Of a stretch of 64,000 nt of DNA, positions 20,401 through 31,265 are shown piece after piece; position 1 is the first letter of the stretch; each line of letters opens with the position of its first letter. The notes below the pieces were generated by a model. It worked only from the letters and a program-made list of their open reading frames with translations. It was not told the origin of the DNA and did not search any database. This DNA comes from Larix kaempferi (Eukaryota > Streptophyta > Pinopsida > Pinales > Pinaceae): positions 27,380,501-27,444,500 of the forward strand of contig BSBM01000299.1 of the NCBI GenBank assembly GCA_027924585.1. Reading direction: 5' to 3'. The translations under genes and the position numbers were made by a program.

Positions 20401-22385
20401 TTCTGATATCAGTCACTTCAATACAAATTACAGAACTCTAAATTATTCTCCAATTTATGCACCCCTGCTAGATCTAGCTAGATTTTGACTAGCTTTCAAT
20501 GAATGGTTCATAAATAAATGAGTAAATGTCCAAATGAATTCATTCCAGTTCCTGTAGTTAGATAATATATCACATAACATGTTCCAACTACTGTTTCATA
20601 ATTTCAATTATCTTTGATCCTTTTTTGGGAGTCCACAAGTCAAACTAGTTGAGTTGTCCTACATTGCTATTTTACTATTTTTTTACCATACTTTCCCAAA
20701 TCTGCATATAAATTTATGAAATGTTATTTTATGATTATATGACTATAAGTGAATGATTATTAGCCTCTCTAATGTCTTCAACAACCTTTTCCAACTTTCA
20801 GTCAATTTCCCTACCCATACTAGTCTTCATATGATGAGAACCCCAGGAGCATTGGAGTAGAGTTGAGAAAGGATGTTCTTGAAACATAAATGGTCTCAAT
20901 ATGTTGTGCAGAGGTATAAACTCAAATCAGAACCTTTCATCCATCCATATCCTTTGACCTTGCCCATCTCCAACAATTCTAGCTTCCACAATCACTGTTT
21001 TAATCAATTTTTAAGAAGTCTCGAGTTAGTGTGCCAAATCCTAAGTTGTCTCAAGTTTCTTCACTAGGATAAATCTTAGATGGACGATTCAAGATCAAGT
21101 GAGAGTACTTGACTCTTACTTTCCCCCAAGGTCACATCCAATGGATGGAAGATTTATGCCATGTGACTCGAGGTGTGAATTAGGCGGAAACACAATTCTC
21201 AAGAGATCATCCATGCATACAAGACACTTGAGATGTCGGTATATGCGTGTTTTTTTAAATAGAAATTGCGGCCAAAAGGAGGCTGATTGTCTGGAATGAA
21301 GGGTATGGGCCTCTTCACATTTAAAGAAAAAGAGAACATAAATTATCTACTCAACTAATGACGACCTAGTTTAAGAGAAATGAACTAAAATAAGTGGAGT
21401 CTTCATAAATATTGTTGTGGAATTTTTTTTGCAAGGGTGAATCCTTCCTGCTTGGTGATGGGAAAATCCTTGTATGCTGCAACGAGGCCTCAATATTAGG
21501 TGACCCTTTGTTTATGGGTTGATGCTTCAAGTGATCCTGTAAGTGGTTGTTATTCGAAATAGATAAACAAAATAAATAAAAATGAAATAAAACAAAGAAC
21601 AAGAGGGGTAGTGATGAAAAATCCAACAACCAATAGATGGCAAACCACTTTGTATTTCCCAATGGTTAAGCATGTACAACACCTAGGATATATGAGCTCC
21701 AATGGAGGAAAAAAATACCCCTTAGGGAGGTCTATTTAGTCCACAGTAGATGCTAGGTAGGTTGAAGAACAAATTAGAATAACTCTTGACCCTTGAAGGA
21801 AGGTGGAAAAGGATCTTGGTAAATGCTAAACAAGAGGGAAGAGGTGAGCTATAAGGGAGCTCAAGCACAATTCCAACATCATAACCTTGCTCTTGGTTTT
21901 TCTCCTTCATAAGAATTCCCATGGATTCCTTTTATAGGCCAAAAGGTGTCCAAGAAACAACTAGACCCAATGTGAACTCCCCGATCTTATGATCTAGATC
22001 CAAGGTACACACAAGAGGCCATTTAAGGAACCCAATCATGTGAGGGGCCAAATCCAAACTTGTGTAGGTAATGGAGCTGTCATGAGTCATTAATGTGCCA
22101 CTCATGGTTAAGATTCCACCATTTATGTTAGTCACGCGGATATTGTGGGAATATCTGGGGGATTATCCACATTGGTCACATGGTCAAATTTCTAGTAGTA
22201 TGTGCGATATTGCAAATTAACATACATGTGGCTGCGCGATTGTGGTTTTGATTGGTTTTAGGGTGTTTTTGAACTCATTTTTCTTCTTGGATCTGATGAG
22301 GATTCCTTTGGTGGGTTGCATGCTATATGTTGATTATGTTTTATCGTGCAAATTGTGGAAATGTTTCAAGTGTGCAAGATTTGAC
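20401..22385. other. Unassigned stretch with a small copia-gag-region duplicate
   Basis: The bases 21,055-21,112 (CACTAGGATAAATCTTAGAT and GATTCAAGATCAAGTGAGAG) resemble 18,612-18,660 in the copia gag fragment, so a short piece of the same family lies here. Minus-strand open frames of 66-98 codons at 21,366-22,135 have no recognisable domain. Nothing else is supportable. Confidence 0.35.
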
Positions 22386-22660
22386 TGTTAACACATGGTG
22401 AGCCATAAACAACCATGGTTAACCAAATTAAACCATAGTCAATCATGCTTATCAACCATGATTAACCATAGTCAACCATGGTTAACCATAGTCAACCATG
22501 TCCAACCATAATCATCCATGACCAAGCATAGTCAACCATAAACAAGCATGTTACACCATTTCCAACTATAGACAACAATGCTCAACCATGAATAGCCATG
22601 GTTTACCATGAAAAACCATATTCAACCATGAACAACACTCGTCAACCATGTCAAAGTGCT
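22386..22660. repeat. Short-unit array of CCATGGTTAACCATAGTCAA type
   Basis: A degenerate array of roughly 10- and 20-base units, AACCATGGTT and AACCATAGTC in alternation, fading to CAACCATGxxC toward 22,660. The unit AACCATGGTT is itself palindromic. There is no coding frame. Confidence 0.85.
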
Positions 22661-23739
22661 ACTATATCTTAAGGGTCAAAATTGGTCAATAAGAGTTCAA
22701 TATGGTTGAACAACATTTGTCAGCAAAGGTAAATCACTGAGCATGCATCAGTATTACATGGTAGTATGTCTAAAGTATGACATTCATAAACCTTTTCTTT
22801 ATTGGGTTCACATCATGTGGCACAAAAAATGGTTGGTAAAAAATGAGTAAGAGTCATAATATATGTGTCTAGTTGTAATTTTTTTGCAAACATAATGCTA
22901 CGTGGTATCCCAATGATGTTGGGAATCAGATGTGGCCTATTGATTTAGTAATCCATGGCAACATATGTCCCATGACATTGTCGCAGAAATGTCAAAACAG
23001 CATAAAAAGAATTGATTTCAAGTTTCGAAAACCATTTTCCAAGTAAATGGCATGTGGCCTCCACATTATCTTACAAGTCTAACGTGATACCGTATTCAAA
23101 AATATTATGACAAAATATTATTTCAAAAAAACATTTTCCATCACGATGAAATCAAAATTAATGTCAGCGGAATGTAAAAAAATTGTACTACTTTCAACCA
23201 TGCACGTATGGTTTCTTAAAGGAACAAAAAATTTGGATTGTACATCCCACACATTATTTTTAGAGATTGTTTCCAAGCACCTGCTACCCCTTTCAATTGA
23301 GATATAGGATTTGGGGATTTTACATCTCTAAGGACCCCACCCATTGTTAACTACTTTCCCTCGATAACGTATTTTCTTGCTTGTTACATGTGTTTGTATA
23401 TGTTCGATATTTTTCCTGAATGAAAAAGGATGCCTTGGCCAAGTGCTAGAGCATTCTCCACAACTCCACAGTTTTTTACTCTTAGAAGATTCTTAACTAA
23501 TAATTTTGTGATCCCTTTTGGGGGGATGGTATTGTTTTAGGGATGAAGAAGGAATATAAGAGTGTTCCATGGAAGGGGACTTACCTCTATAAAAAAAAAT
23601 AACCCCAATATTCTTCAAGCTCTTTGGATCTAGAAAATTTCTCGTATCGAAATACATCTTTTGAACTTACCTCTACTTCACACACTTTTAAATTTTCGAT
23701 TACCTTCCTAGCCTCTTTTAAATCAACTTGCGCATCTCT
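22661..23739. other. Unassigned non-coding stretch
   Basis: No domain, LTR boundary or clear repeat was found. Small open frames (for example 23,107-23,307) lack support. A C-rich/AT-rich mosaic with short A-runs is all that can be described. Confidence 0.3.
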
Positions 23740-24135
23740 TATTGATTAAGATTTCTTCACCCAAACTTTTTTATTGTTACTCGAAACTCATTTTGGATCA
23801 TTATAATCTTCCCATATATGGCCAATGGTATGAGAACACTTATAAGGAAACAAAATTATCTAGAAATCTATTCCTAATCTACGACCAGATTTTACCTAAT
23901 ACAATCTCCATGCCCACTAACAATTTCCCATGCAAATCAATTTCTAGTAGTAATGTTACCACTCACATATCAAAATTTGTGTTGAAGTTATATTCTAGGG
24001 AAATGAATCAACCAAGGGTATTTCTAACCCTTTCTACAAATTTTTGATGTTCAAAGATCAAAGGGAATCCCCAAGTGAGTCACAGAAACTTACTAAAAAA
24101 AAGATGGCTTCTTTCTAGGATCAAAACAAGTTTAT
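23740..24135 (-). pseudogene. LINE ORF1 remnant (DUF4283-like), minus strand
   Basis: A minus-strand frame with stops gives GFPLIFEHQKFVERVRN, then TLLLEIDLHGKLLVGMEIVL and FSYHWPYMG. It aligns collinearly, with almost the same spacing, to the ORF1 of the LINE at 62 kb in this window (GFPLVLWTKKI, MVEFDLNKGLPVEVDII, CFKCRCMG), so it is the DUF4283/zinc-knuckle portion of a related L1-type element. The first two Cys of the knuckle are lost. The shorter plus-strand open frame over the same bases is a shadow. Neighbouring sequence to about 24,620 may be the rest of ORF1. Confidence 0.6.
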
Positions 24136-24689
24136 GATTCTTCACACAGTCCTTAGGCTTACTATTTCCAATCCTTGTCTAGGATAATCTTGATAATTCT
24201 ATACCATAAAGCATATTCATACATGAATTAGTACATTGAATACATGTATATATCTAAGGATGGGTCTCCAATGCTCTTTTATCCAATTTCTCAAGGATGA
24301 CTAACTCATTGTTTCCCCCATAAATTGACCTATTGGATATTTTTTCCATATGACTTTTGATCTCCTCTATTGACATCTAACTCTATCACCATTTTTACAT
24401 TTTCTAGATTTAACCAAACACATTTCATTCAACACTTCTTCAATGATGACTAAGTACATGCTTTTGCATTACTTACAACAACACTCTTCTCTGCTAGACC
24501 TTTCACCCATTGAGTCACCAAAGAAAATGATGAATTGTTCTCATATTGTCCATTATCATTCAAATTAGTTAAGATACCCTCATATTCCCTTTTCTTACCT
24601 TTGGAAATTCGATCATGAGTCTAAAACCCCACACCACAACTAAGATTAGTTGTGTGATGCAAAACTGATGAAGTTGAAACATTTACATG

Positions 24690-25620
24690 ATTGAGTACAT
24701 TATTTCTTTCTAAAATCTTGTATAGATCTCCTTTTAAGGACCATAAAGGTCCAAGCTCATCCTTCACAAAATTACAACTTGCATGCCCACCACTTTTCAA
24801 GTCAAGTTATTATGAATTCGTTGACTGATTGCAATTTGATTATCCCTTAATTGTTGTGTAAGTTTCCATAGGTCTAAAACCTATTATTTTGACATAAAAT
24901 ATATACTTAGGGATGCAAGTTCTACCCCATAGTAAACCAAATCAAAATTTTCAATGGTGCTATATATAATATGAATGACTAAACCCTATCACAAATAGCA
25001 ATTCTATGGTAAAACCTATTGAAATCTAGCCATTTCAGAGCTCTAAGGACTCATTAACTTGTAACTATGAAAGTATCAAGTTATGTCTTGTAGTAAATTC
25101 CTTATGCAAAGATTCTAGGCTTTTTGTTCGATAACACAAGTTAACCATATGTCCTATCTTGACATTAAAGAAGAATTAAGACAACTTAAACACAATGGCC
25201 AATACCAATATATTCAAGACAACACAACAATCTCCATTATTGAAAACCTACTAAATATTTTGTTCAACTTATGAACATAGTATATTTCACATAACTTTAT
25301 ATATAACTATGGTTTTAAAACATTCTAACATTGGATTGTGCTTCTACTATCACTTGGCATATCAGTGACACCATACATAAGGCATTTCATAACCATTTGT
25401 TGGCACTTCCACTATGATTTTGGGAATACTTGTCTCCATCATGGTTGAGGCTATGGTTTTGCATAGTTTTTGGCAGGGTATTTCTTAGTGATTCAAATAT
25501 TATATAGTATTGTAGGCAACTATTTAGATTGAAAAAATATAATATAGATATATAGGCAAATATTCAATAAAAAACATAAAATATACAATTAAAACTTGTA
25601 ATTTTTTGACAAATTTTATT
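24690..25620. repeat. Segmental repeat, copy A
   Basis: Non-coding block that recurs at 29,690-30,605 (copy B) and partly at 30,937-31,265 (copy C). Shared strings include AAAGGTCCAAGCTCATCCTT, CCTTATGCAAAGATTC, TTTTGTTCGATAACACAA and GCTTCTACTATCACTTGGCA. Copies differ by many substitutions and indels. Confidence 0.8.
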
Positions 25621-27060
25621 AATTTAACCGCATCTTATGTAAAAAAATAAATAAATTTTTAATTTAATTTATGTTTTTTTTTCTAAAATGAACCAATTAG
25701 AAAAATTTATCCTTTAGCAAACATCCTTGCCTAATAAATGTTACACCTAGTATATTTTTGTAACTTAGTTTTCTCCACACTTTAGTTATGCTGTGCACAA
25801 TTTACATCTTTATCATAGCTACATGAATGATTAGTGTATAATGATTGAGAATATGCAATTCACTTATATAATAACATGATAAGGATGTCGCTTCACATGA
25901 GATACACATTGACATTCTTCTATCCATCAAGTGAGTCTTTTTTTTGCACCAATCGTGAAGAAAAGTGCTCTTGTAATTTCCACCGAATTTAAAAAAAAAT
26001 ACCAATCAATATGACCATGTTTCCTCCTCATACAATAACATTACTCTACCAACTATACACATGAATATGGTAATAAAAGTTTCATATATAAATATCCAAG
26101 TCTCAATTACCATATTATACATTCCCTTTTATCTCAATATATTGGCCCTTGATCATGCGATTGTCTTAGTTTTATTGATTTAATTAGTATGCCACCATTT
26201 TATCATGCCATTATTTAACTATGATTTACATTTATTTAGGTCAAGGTAACTTCAATGTTAATGGGAAAATATTGGAAAATGTTTTAATGTTTAGTTAAAT
26301 TTATTTTTTTTGTCATTATTTTTAATTTTTGAAATTTTGATTGAATTTTATTTTAATTGTATTATTTTTTAAATTTAACAAAATTTTTGTTATTCTTCTA
26401 TTAAATTTAATAAAAAGGTTTTATTAATATATAACGTTATATAATTTTAGAGTAAATTGTAATTTGAATGGAGTTAATAGTTAAGAATGTGTATTATTAA
26501 TCAATTGTAATTTAGATGAAGTTAATAATTAAAAATGTGTATTTCATGTTAACAAGTTAAAAATTCATATCTAGAAGAAGTGAGGCACCCACAATAATGA
26601 TCAATTAGTACAACATAAAATATATTAAATAATTGTAATTTTTTGGACAAATTTTATCAATTTATTGATATATTATGTAAAACTTAGATGAACTTTTAAA
26701 CTAATTGAATTTTGTCAATATAAAATTATAACCATTTAACAAAATTTTACACTTAAAAATACTATAATTTAGGGATTCTCTTCATGCCATCACCAAGGAT
26801 TCCTTTCCTAATGAGTACTTCACCTTATATTTTTCTAACTTGGTTCTCTCCACACTTTAGATTATCTTAATGGCACTTTAGATTTTTAGCATGGCTATGC
26901 AAATAAGTGCATATGCTCAAGAATATACATCTTTTATATTTTTATCATGGCTAAGCAAATAAGTGCATATGCTCGAGAATATACATCTTTTGACAAAAAA
27001 AAAAGTGTAATAGCGCATGAAGAAACCAAAATTTTCTTTTGACATTACCATTTTAAACAT
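25621..27060. repeat. About 1-kb dispersed unit, two tandem copies (left block)
   Basis: The anchor TTCTCCACACTTTAG followed by ATCATGGCTA-like and ATGCAxATxAGTG strings occurs at 25,771 and 26,846, about 1,075 bases apart. The same family recurs at 31,470 and 32,473. AT-rich and non-coding. A second, shorter duplication at 26,890-26,995 repeats AGCAAATAAGTGCATATGCT. Confidence 0.75.
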
Positions 27061-27107
27061 GACCTTGGTCAACAAGTTGTTGATCTCACTAAAAGTCCCT
27101 TTTGTTG

Positions 27108-27470
27108 CTCAATACGACAGAAGAAGAAAACTTGTTGGAGGAAATAAAGCAATCTGTGGAATCTGAACCACTACCATAGGAGATCATGCAAGCTGCATGG
27201 GAATTAGATGACCCTATGTTACGAGAGAACCAAGAACCAATTCCAGTTCTAGTTAACATAGAAGAAGCGCCAGATCTAGCATTGGCTGAAGCTGATACAT
27301 GGGAGAATTTTTTCAAGAATTTGGATCACTGCCCTATGTTTCCTCAGAACCAAGACATCATGGAAGAAGTAAGTGTAGCATTTCCGAATTTTGCTGCTGA
27401 ATATGACCTTGCTCAACAAGTTGTTGATCTCACTGAAAGTCCCGTTGTGTATATTTTGTTGCTCAATTAA
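27108..27470 (+). pseudogene. AP2/ERF-family C-terminal fragment (left arm)
   Basis: Coding-like sequence without an AP2 domain. The frame gives EENLLEEIKQSVESEPLP, an in-frame TAG, then EIMQAAWELDDPMLRENQEP, ENFFKNLDHCPMFPQNQDIM and AQQVVDLTESPV, ending at a normal stop at 27,470. The spacing of EI-QSVE...QA-W...P-L-E-QE matches the C-terminus of the AP2/ERF pseudogene at 33.8 kb (DIMQSVE...RQAPWKDSGPLLPEIQE), and the flanking non-coding DNA is also shared with that locus. The QQVVDLT-SP motif occurs twice, at 27,075 and 27,415, so the unit itself seems tandemly duplicated. Identification as an AP2/ERF tail is inference from this alignment. Confidence 0.55.
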
Positions 27471-27599
27471 GCATTTAGTATGACTAAAGGTCATAACCTT
27501 AAGTGTAAATTATAAAACGAAGGAAATTTAAAAAAACATGGACACTCTGAATCGACCAGATAAATTTTGTTTCGTTAAATTTCCTTTGTTTTATAATTT

Positions 27600-28010
27600 A
27601 CACTTAAGGTTATGACCTTTAGTCACACTAAATGCTTAATTAAGCAACAAAATCTCCACAACGGGACTTTGAGCGAGATTAACAACTTGTTGAGAAGGGT
27701 CATATTCAGCAAATTTAGGCAATGTTGCAAGTGCTTCTTCCATGATGTCTTGGTTCTCAGGCGACAGAGGGCCATGATCCAAATTCTTGAAAAAGTTCTC
27801 TCATGTATCAACTTCAGCCAATGTTGGATCTGACACTTCTTCTATGTTAAGTGGAACTGGATTTGGTTCTTGGTTCTCCAGTAACAAAGGGCCATCTAAT
27901 TCTGTACTGGTTCAGATTCCACATAGTGCATTATTTCCTCCAACAAGTTTTCTTCTTCTGCCCTGTTGAGCAACAAAACCTCCACAATGAGACTTTCACT
28001 GAGATCAACA
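27600..28010 (-). pseudogene. AP2/ERF-family C-terminal fragment (right arm)
   Basis: Minus-strand counterpart of the left arm: QQVVDLSESLIVEVLLLN, EEENLLEEIM, ENQEPNPVPLNIEEVSDP, ENFFKNLDHGPLSPENQDIM and SQQVVNLAQSPVVEILLLN, ending at a stop near 27,640. A stop replaces the Trp before ENFFKNLD and a frame change lies near 27,890. It differs from the left arm at many positions, so the inversion is not recent. Plus-strand open frames here are shadows. Confidence 0.55.
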
Positions 28011-28018
28011 ACTTGTTG

Positions 28019-29321
28019 TAATAGTACATCTTTTGACATTACCATTACCAACAATTTTTACTTAAATGATAAAGAAAATCCAAAATAACAAAATTTTCCT
28101 TTGTGTTGTGAAACTTCATCTAATAACACTTCTAAACACATGAATTCAGTGTTAAAGTTCTTAGACACAAAGATATAAGTCTTAATTGTCATATTATGCA
28201 TTTTCCTTTTTTAATTCAATATTCTTATATATACATGAATAATCTTATTTTCCATGTTATACATTTCTCCTCTTAATTTAATTTACAGGTAATAATATGG
28301 GCGCAAGAGGAGCATCATGTCTCTAACAAAAATTGAACCTGAGTAGCCAGGGAAGCAATCATTCCTCCTAACCACCCAAGATACAATTAATAAACAAATT
28401 ATCCTTATTCCTATTCTTAACTAAAATAACAAGATAACATAAAAAAAAATTAAAAATTAAAAAAATACCCATTTTATCATACTTTGCATTGACTTTTCTC
28501 AACATTACTTCAATGTCAATGACTGATAATGGAATTCTTTTACAATTTTTTAATGTCTTAAAGTTACTCTATGGTTAAGAATGTGGTCTTACTCAACGGA
28601 GCCAACTATTCCAAAAGGATCATTCGAAATTACGACTTAACATAGCCAACTATTCCGAAAGGGAATATCATTCGAAATTACAACTTAACAGAGCCAGATA
28701 TTTCAAAAATAATGAAGTTCTTAGAGAATTTGAGTTGTTTTGCTTATTTTATTTTGTTTTTAATTTTTATTATCTTTAATTTTTAGATGTCTCTGGATAA
28801 CTTAGTTAGATTAATGGGCAGGTTCGTTGAAATCCATCAAAATCTTATTATTAATGGTTTTGTTACAAAGTATAACATTAAGTAAATCTACTCAAAGATC
28901 ATTATCAATAATGATTTATAAATAAGCTTGTGATAATAATGATTTATAAATAAGCATGTCATAATAACAACATTATAACAAATTATAACTTAGAGAAATG
29001 CAATAAAACATTATTGTTAGTGACATTATAACATGAAATCCAGAATAATTATTGTTCGTGACATTATAACATGAAGAAATCCAGAATAATTGTAACATTA
29101 GAAATAAGCAAATTACTAATAATAACAACGATAAATTCATTTGGGCACATTGATTTGGCCTGTTTAAAAAACTTTATTTCATAAAAATTTGACATCTTAA
29201 AAACTGAGAAAGAAAATGAGCATCACGAACAGAAAATCAAAATGTTTGGCAGCTTCTTTTACAGAGAACGTGGTCGTGGTAATTCATTTCTTAGATCTTG
29301 GAAATTCAGTATATGTGATGA
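28019..29321. repeat. AP2/ERF-downstream type non-coding DNA, left copy
   Basis: Strings such as AAAGTATAACATTAAGTAAATCTA (28,868; split here by one match to 33,412), TTTCATAAAAATTTGACA (29,180 and 33,671) and ATTCGAAATTAC occur in the same order as in the DNA downstream of the AP2/ERF pseudogene (33,040-33,740). A local 50-base duplication lies at about 28,605-28,690 (CATTCGAAATTAC). No gene. Confidence 0.6.
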
Positions 29322-29490
29322 TGGTAGTTTCTTGGTAGGTGAATATTATTTAGCTTGTTGCAGATCATTTAATGAGGTAGAAGCAAGCCTGTTGGGGATT
29401 GGATCTCCCCCAACAAACCTGCTGCCAGCACATTAAATAACTTACAGCAAGCTGAGTAATGTTCACCTTCGTGATAGACCAACACTACCA
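29322..29490 (+). other. Imperfect hairpin 1 (miRNA-precursor-like or small foldback)
   Basis: The 5' arm GGTAG...AGCTTGTTGCAGATCATT...CCTGTTGGGGG pairs with the 3' arm CCCCCAACAAACCTGCTG...CAGCAAGCTGAG...ACTACC over about 80 bases, with scattered mismatches and a short loop around GGATC. It shares the 5'-arm string TTGCAGATCATTTAATG with hairpin 2 at 33.3 kb, while the rest of the arms differ. The plus-strand open frame across it (29,242-29,436) is not supported. Confidence 0.6.
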
Positions 29491-29689
29491 TTTAAGAACA
29501 TTGAAAAGTTTCCACCCATACTCTTCATTCCTACCGTCTTTAATTTTTAAGATCCACTTAATTTAATCTTCATTCCTACCGTCTTTAATTTTTAAGATCC
29601 ACTTAATTTAAATACCGGATCTGGTAAGTGGTCCGTTCAAATTAAATACAGTCAGAATGCAAGAATCTGGCTGGGAACGTTTTCTTCTA
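29491..29689. repeat. Short tandem duplication downstream of hairpin 1
   Basis: A 48-base unit beginning TCTTCATTCCTACCGTCTTT and ending AGATCCACTTAATTTAA is present twice in tandem at about 29,521-29,611, almost identical, so it is a recent duplication. Confidence 0.85.
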
Positions 29690-30605
29690 AAATTTTGTAT
29701 ATATCTCCCTTCAAGGAATGTAAAGGTCCAAGGTCATCCTTCATAGCATTACAACTTGCTTTCCCGCCACCTATCAAGCCAAGTTCTCATGAATTTTTTT
29801 AACTTATTGCAAATTGATTATCCCTTAATTGTTCTTCAGGTTTCCACCAGTCTAGAACCTACTATTTCGACCTAATGTCTATACCTAGACATCCAATCTC
29901 CACCTCATAATAAACCAAATCAAAGTTCTTCATGGTGTTATAGGAATGACTAAACCCTTGACCTTGGCGTACCTTATCACAAATATCAATACTATGGTAA
30001 AACCTTTTGAAATTTGGTCATTTCATAGCTTTGATAGAGTCATAAGCTTTTTATCAACCTACCAAGTTATGTCTCGTAGTAAACTCCTTATGCAAAGATT
30101 CCAAACCTTTTGTTCGATAACACAATGCCAACCATTTATTATGCCCTAGCTTGACATTAAAGAAGAATTAGGACATTTGAAACACGATCGACAATATCAT
30201 TATAATCAAGAGCATAACATTCTCATTTTTTAAAACTTGCGAAATATTTTTGACCGAATTATGAACATAACCTCCTCCCACATAACATATATAGCTATGG
30301 TTTTTAAAGCATTCTAACAATGGCTTATGCTTCTACTATCATTTGGCATATCAATGAAACCATTATTGCATAACCATTCAATGACACCTTCATTATGATT
30401 TTGGGGTTACTTGTCTCCATCATGGTTTAGGTTAGGGTTTTGGACACTTTATGGGTGAGGTATATTTAGGACTGAAATATTTTATCTATATATAATATTC
30501 TAGGAAACTATTCAAATTGAAAAAAGTATAGATATAGATATATGTGCATATATTCAATAAAAAGACGTAACATATATAATTAAAACTTATAACTTAAAAT
30601 GAATT
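29690..30605. repeat. Segmental repeat, copy B
   Basis: Homologous to copy A (24,690-25,620) throughout: AAAGGTCCAAGGTCATCCTT, CCTTATGCAAAGATTCC, GTTCGATAACACAA and GCTTCTACTATCATTTGGCA. It ends at an insertion (30,610-30,936), after which its last 300 bases are repeated as copy C. Confidence 0.8.
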
Positions 30606-30936
30606 TTACTGCAAGGAGAGGAGCTAGGTGCGAGCCTAGTATGAAGGAGATGTTGTAATGTAACATATTGTAACCATAATTAAAAAAATTCATGTCAACT
30701 CATAAAATAAAAAAATTATGGAAAGTAATTAAAAAATCCATATGAGTTTACAAAATAAATAAATAAATTTATGAAAAGTAATTAAAAAAATCTATGTCCA
30801 AAATAGAAAATTAAAATGCAAACACGAAAAGCGGAATTAAAAATCTTGAGTGTAAGAAAAAAGAAACTACACCTCAAGAAATTGGATCCCTCTCGGTGCT
30901 TGATAGATCCGGGTTTAAGATGGATCTATGTTGGTC
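30606..30936 (+). repeat. LTR-end-like module between duplicated flanks
   Basis: Starts with GGAGAGGAGCTAGG and GGAGATGTTGTAATG and ends with CAAGAAATTGGATCCCTCTC, GGTGCTTGATAGATC and GATGGATCTATGTTGG. A related module lies at 56,505-56,790 with the same order (GGGAGATGTTGTAA ... CAAGAAATTGGATTCCTCTC ... GATGGATCTATTTTGG). The purine run before TGTTGTAA resembles a polypurine tract plus LTR start. Element type unknown. Confidence 0.55.
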
Positions 30937-31265
30937 TTTAAAATATTCTAACAATGGCTTATGCTTCTACTATAACATGGCATATCAATGAAACCATTAT
31001 TGCATAACCATTCATTGACCTCTCCATTATGATTTTGGGGTCACTTGTCTCCATCATGGTTTAGGCTAGGGTTTTGGACACTTTATGGTGGGGTATATCT
31101 AGGAGTCAAATATTATATCTATGTATAGTATTCTACGAAACTATTTAGATTGAAAAAATTATAGATATAGATATATAGGCAGATATTCAATAGAAAAGCA
31201 TAAAATCTACAATTAAAACTAGATATTCAATAAAAACATAAAATATACAATTAAAACTTATAATG
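30937..31265. repeat. Segmental repeat, copy C
   Basis: Repeats the last part of copy B (from about 30,303): ATTCTAACAATGGCTTATGC, GCATATCAATGAAACCATTA and AGGGTTTTGGACACTTTATG. Copies B and C flank the 30.6-30.9 kb module as direct repeats of about 300 bases. An internal 40-base duplication (AATTAAAACT) follows at 31,205-31,260. Confidence 0.8.

Larger units (their letters stand above)
27070..28018. repeat. Long inverted repeat of AP2/ERF C-terminal sequence
   Basis: The left arm (27,070-27,531) and right arm (27,575-28,018) are imperfect reverse complements around a 43-base loop. The outer ends are CAACAAGTTGTTGATCTCAC and its complement; the inner ends are AGGAAATTTAA and TTAAATTTCCT. Both arms carry the same coding-like sequence in opposite orientation. 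The string TCTTTTGACATTACCATT flanks the structure on both sides in direct orientation (27,030 and 28,028), as if the block was inserted or duplicated as a unit. Confidence 0.9.

Noticed and set aside
29322-29490. Resemblance of GCTGCCAGCA in hairpin 1 to the miR167 core
   Set aside because: Only ten bases match and the position in the hairpin does not fit a miR167 precursor; treated as coincidence.
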